From: Patescibacteria group bacterium
GTDB taxonomy: Bacteria; Patescibacteriota; Minisyncoccia; JAHISW01; Tagabacteraceae
Direction: 5' to 3'
DNA: 5,422 nucleotides
Assembly (NCBI GenBank): GCA_018817995.1
Contig: JAHISW010000040.1
Location: 1 to 5,422, forward strand
Shown: in pieces, positions 5,073-5,422 of the stretch
Layout of the letters: every line of letters starts with the position of its first letter
Numbering within the stretch: position 1 is the stretch's first letter
Position numbers and translations under genes: made by a program
The notes under the pieces: model-generated
The model's database searches: none
What the model was told of the DNA's origin: nothing
The model's input: only the letters and a program-made list of their open reading frames with translations

Positions 5073-5422
5073 AGCCTCAAGTTCTTAATGCAATAATTCT
5101 TTAAATACTTCGTATGGTGTTTGCCATTCTAATACTTTTCGTGGACGACCATTTAGAAGATCTTGAACCTTTTTAATTTTATACTTAGATATTTTTCTGA
5201 AATCTGTCCTTTTGGGAAAAAATTGTCTAATAAGCCCATTGGTATTTTCATTAGTACCTCTTTCCCAAGAACTATAGGGATGAGCAAAGTAAACTTTCAT
5301 TTTGGTGTTTTTGGTAAAAAGCTTATGCTCTGCCATTTCTTTTCCTCTGTCATAAGTCATTGATAATTTCATCTGTTGTGGAAGTTTATTTGCCTCTCTT
5401 GCAAAAGCTTTACGAACCGACA
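5073..5422 (-). mobile_element. IS30-family insertion sequence, one end only
   Basis: The element includes the transposase and continues past the window. Its 3' end should lie close to the stop codon. On the - strand the stretch TTGCATTAAGAACTTGAGGC (5094 down to 5075) spans the stop codon and is a candidate terminal inverted repeat, because IS30-type ends often overlap the last codons. The outer limit near 5073-5075 is a guess, since the partner end is not in the window. Confidence 0.5.
5085..5422 (-). CDS. IS30-family transposase, C-terminal part (cut by window edge)
   Basis: DDE transposase of an IS30-family insertion sequence; it catalyses strand cleavage and transfer of the element. The 111 visible residues run to a TAA stop at 5085-5087; the N-terminal helix-turn-helix, the first catalytic Asp and the start lie beyond 5422. 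The visible part carries the family signature: the second Asp in MTYDRGKEMAEH (codon 5349-5351) and the Glu in RGTNENTNGLIRQ (codon 5247-5249), exactly 33 residues apart, the DD(33)E spacing of IS30. Family-typical YFAHPYSSWERG and the end NGRPRKVLEWQTPYEVF are also present. The frame is open throughout, so no damage is visible here, but integrity of the whole gene cannot be judged. It lies tail to tail with the small winged-helix gene. Confidence 0.95.
   Translation of the reverse strand, partial: SVRKAFAREANKLPQQMKLSMTYDRGKEMAEHKLFTKNTKMKVYFAHPYSSWERGTNENTNGLIRQFFPKRTDFRKISKYKIKKVQDLLNGRPRKVLEWQTPYEVFKELLH

Noticed and set aside
4398..5084. CRISPR array
   Set aside because: The repeats are inverted pairs with different arms, not regularly spaced direct repeats, and no cas gene is present.

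Overview
The window looks like a chromosomal piece of a small-genome bacterium, most likely a Candidate Phyla Radiation/Patescibacteria (Parcubacteria-like) lineage. This rests on the style of the FtsH and Lon proteins, moderate AT-richness, tight packing and a probably leaderless ftsH. The taxon is an inference from protein style and was not checked by any search. The standard bacterial code fits: TAG, TAA and TGA all act as stops here.

Region 1 (about 1-4400) is a protein-quality-control block on the + strand. It holds ftsH (membrane AAA+ zinc protease), a tRNA-Ile with the rare anticodon UAU, and lon (cytosolic AAA+ serine protease), closed by a strong intrinsic terminator at 4371-4397. 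The ftsH stop codon lies inside the tRNA: the last three codons of ftsH form the 5' acceptor strand and the U8-A9-G10 positions. lon follows the tRNA after 53 bases with its own good ribosome binding site. ftsH itself has a consensus TATAAT only 7 bases before its ATG and no Shine-Dalgarno. The two major housekeeping ATP-dependent proteases therefore sit side by side and may share a transcript that also carries the tRNA.

Region 2 (4398-4971) is a self-contained small-gene unit. A 222-base non-coding stretch (4398-4619) carries two perfect inverted repeats built on the half-site TGTGATA, one of them overlapping an extended -10 promoter element. It also has three successive Shine-Dalgarno-like blocks. 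A 100-residue protein with a winged-helix look follows, then a compound terminator. The simplest reading is an autoregulated small DNA-binding protein, not recognised as a named family.

Region 3 (4972-5422) has two more + strand hairpins, each followed by T-rich sequence, and then the C-terminal 111 residues of an IS30-family transposase on the - strand, running off the window edge. The IS lies tail to tail with the small gene. The intergenic hairpins may be what attracted it, since IS30 elements are known to favour symmetric targets.
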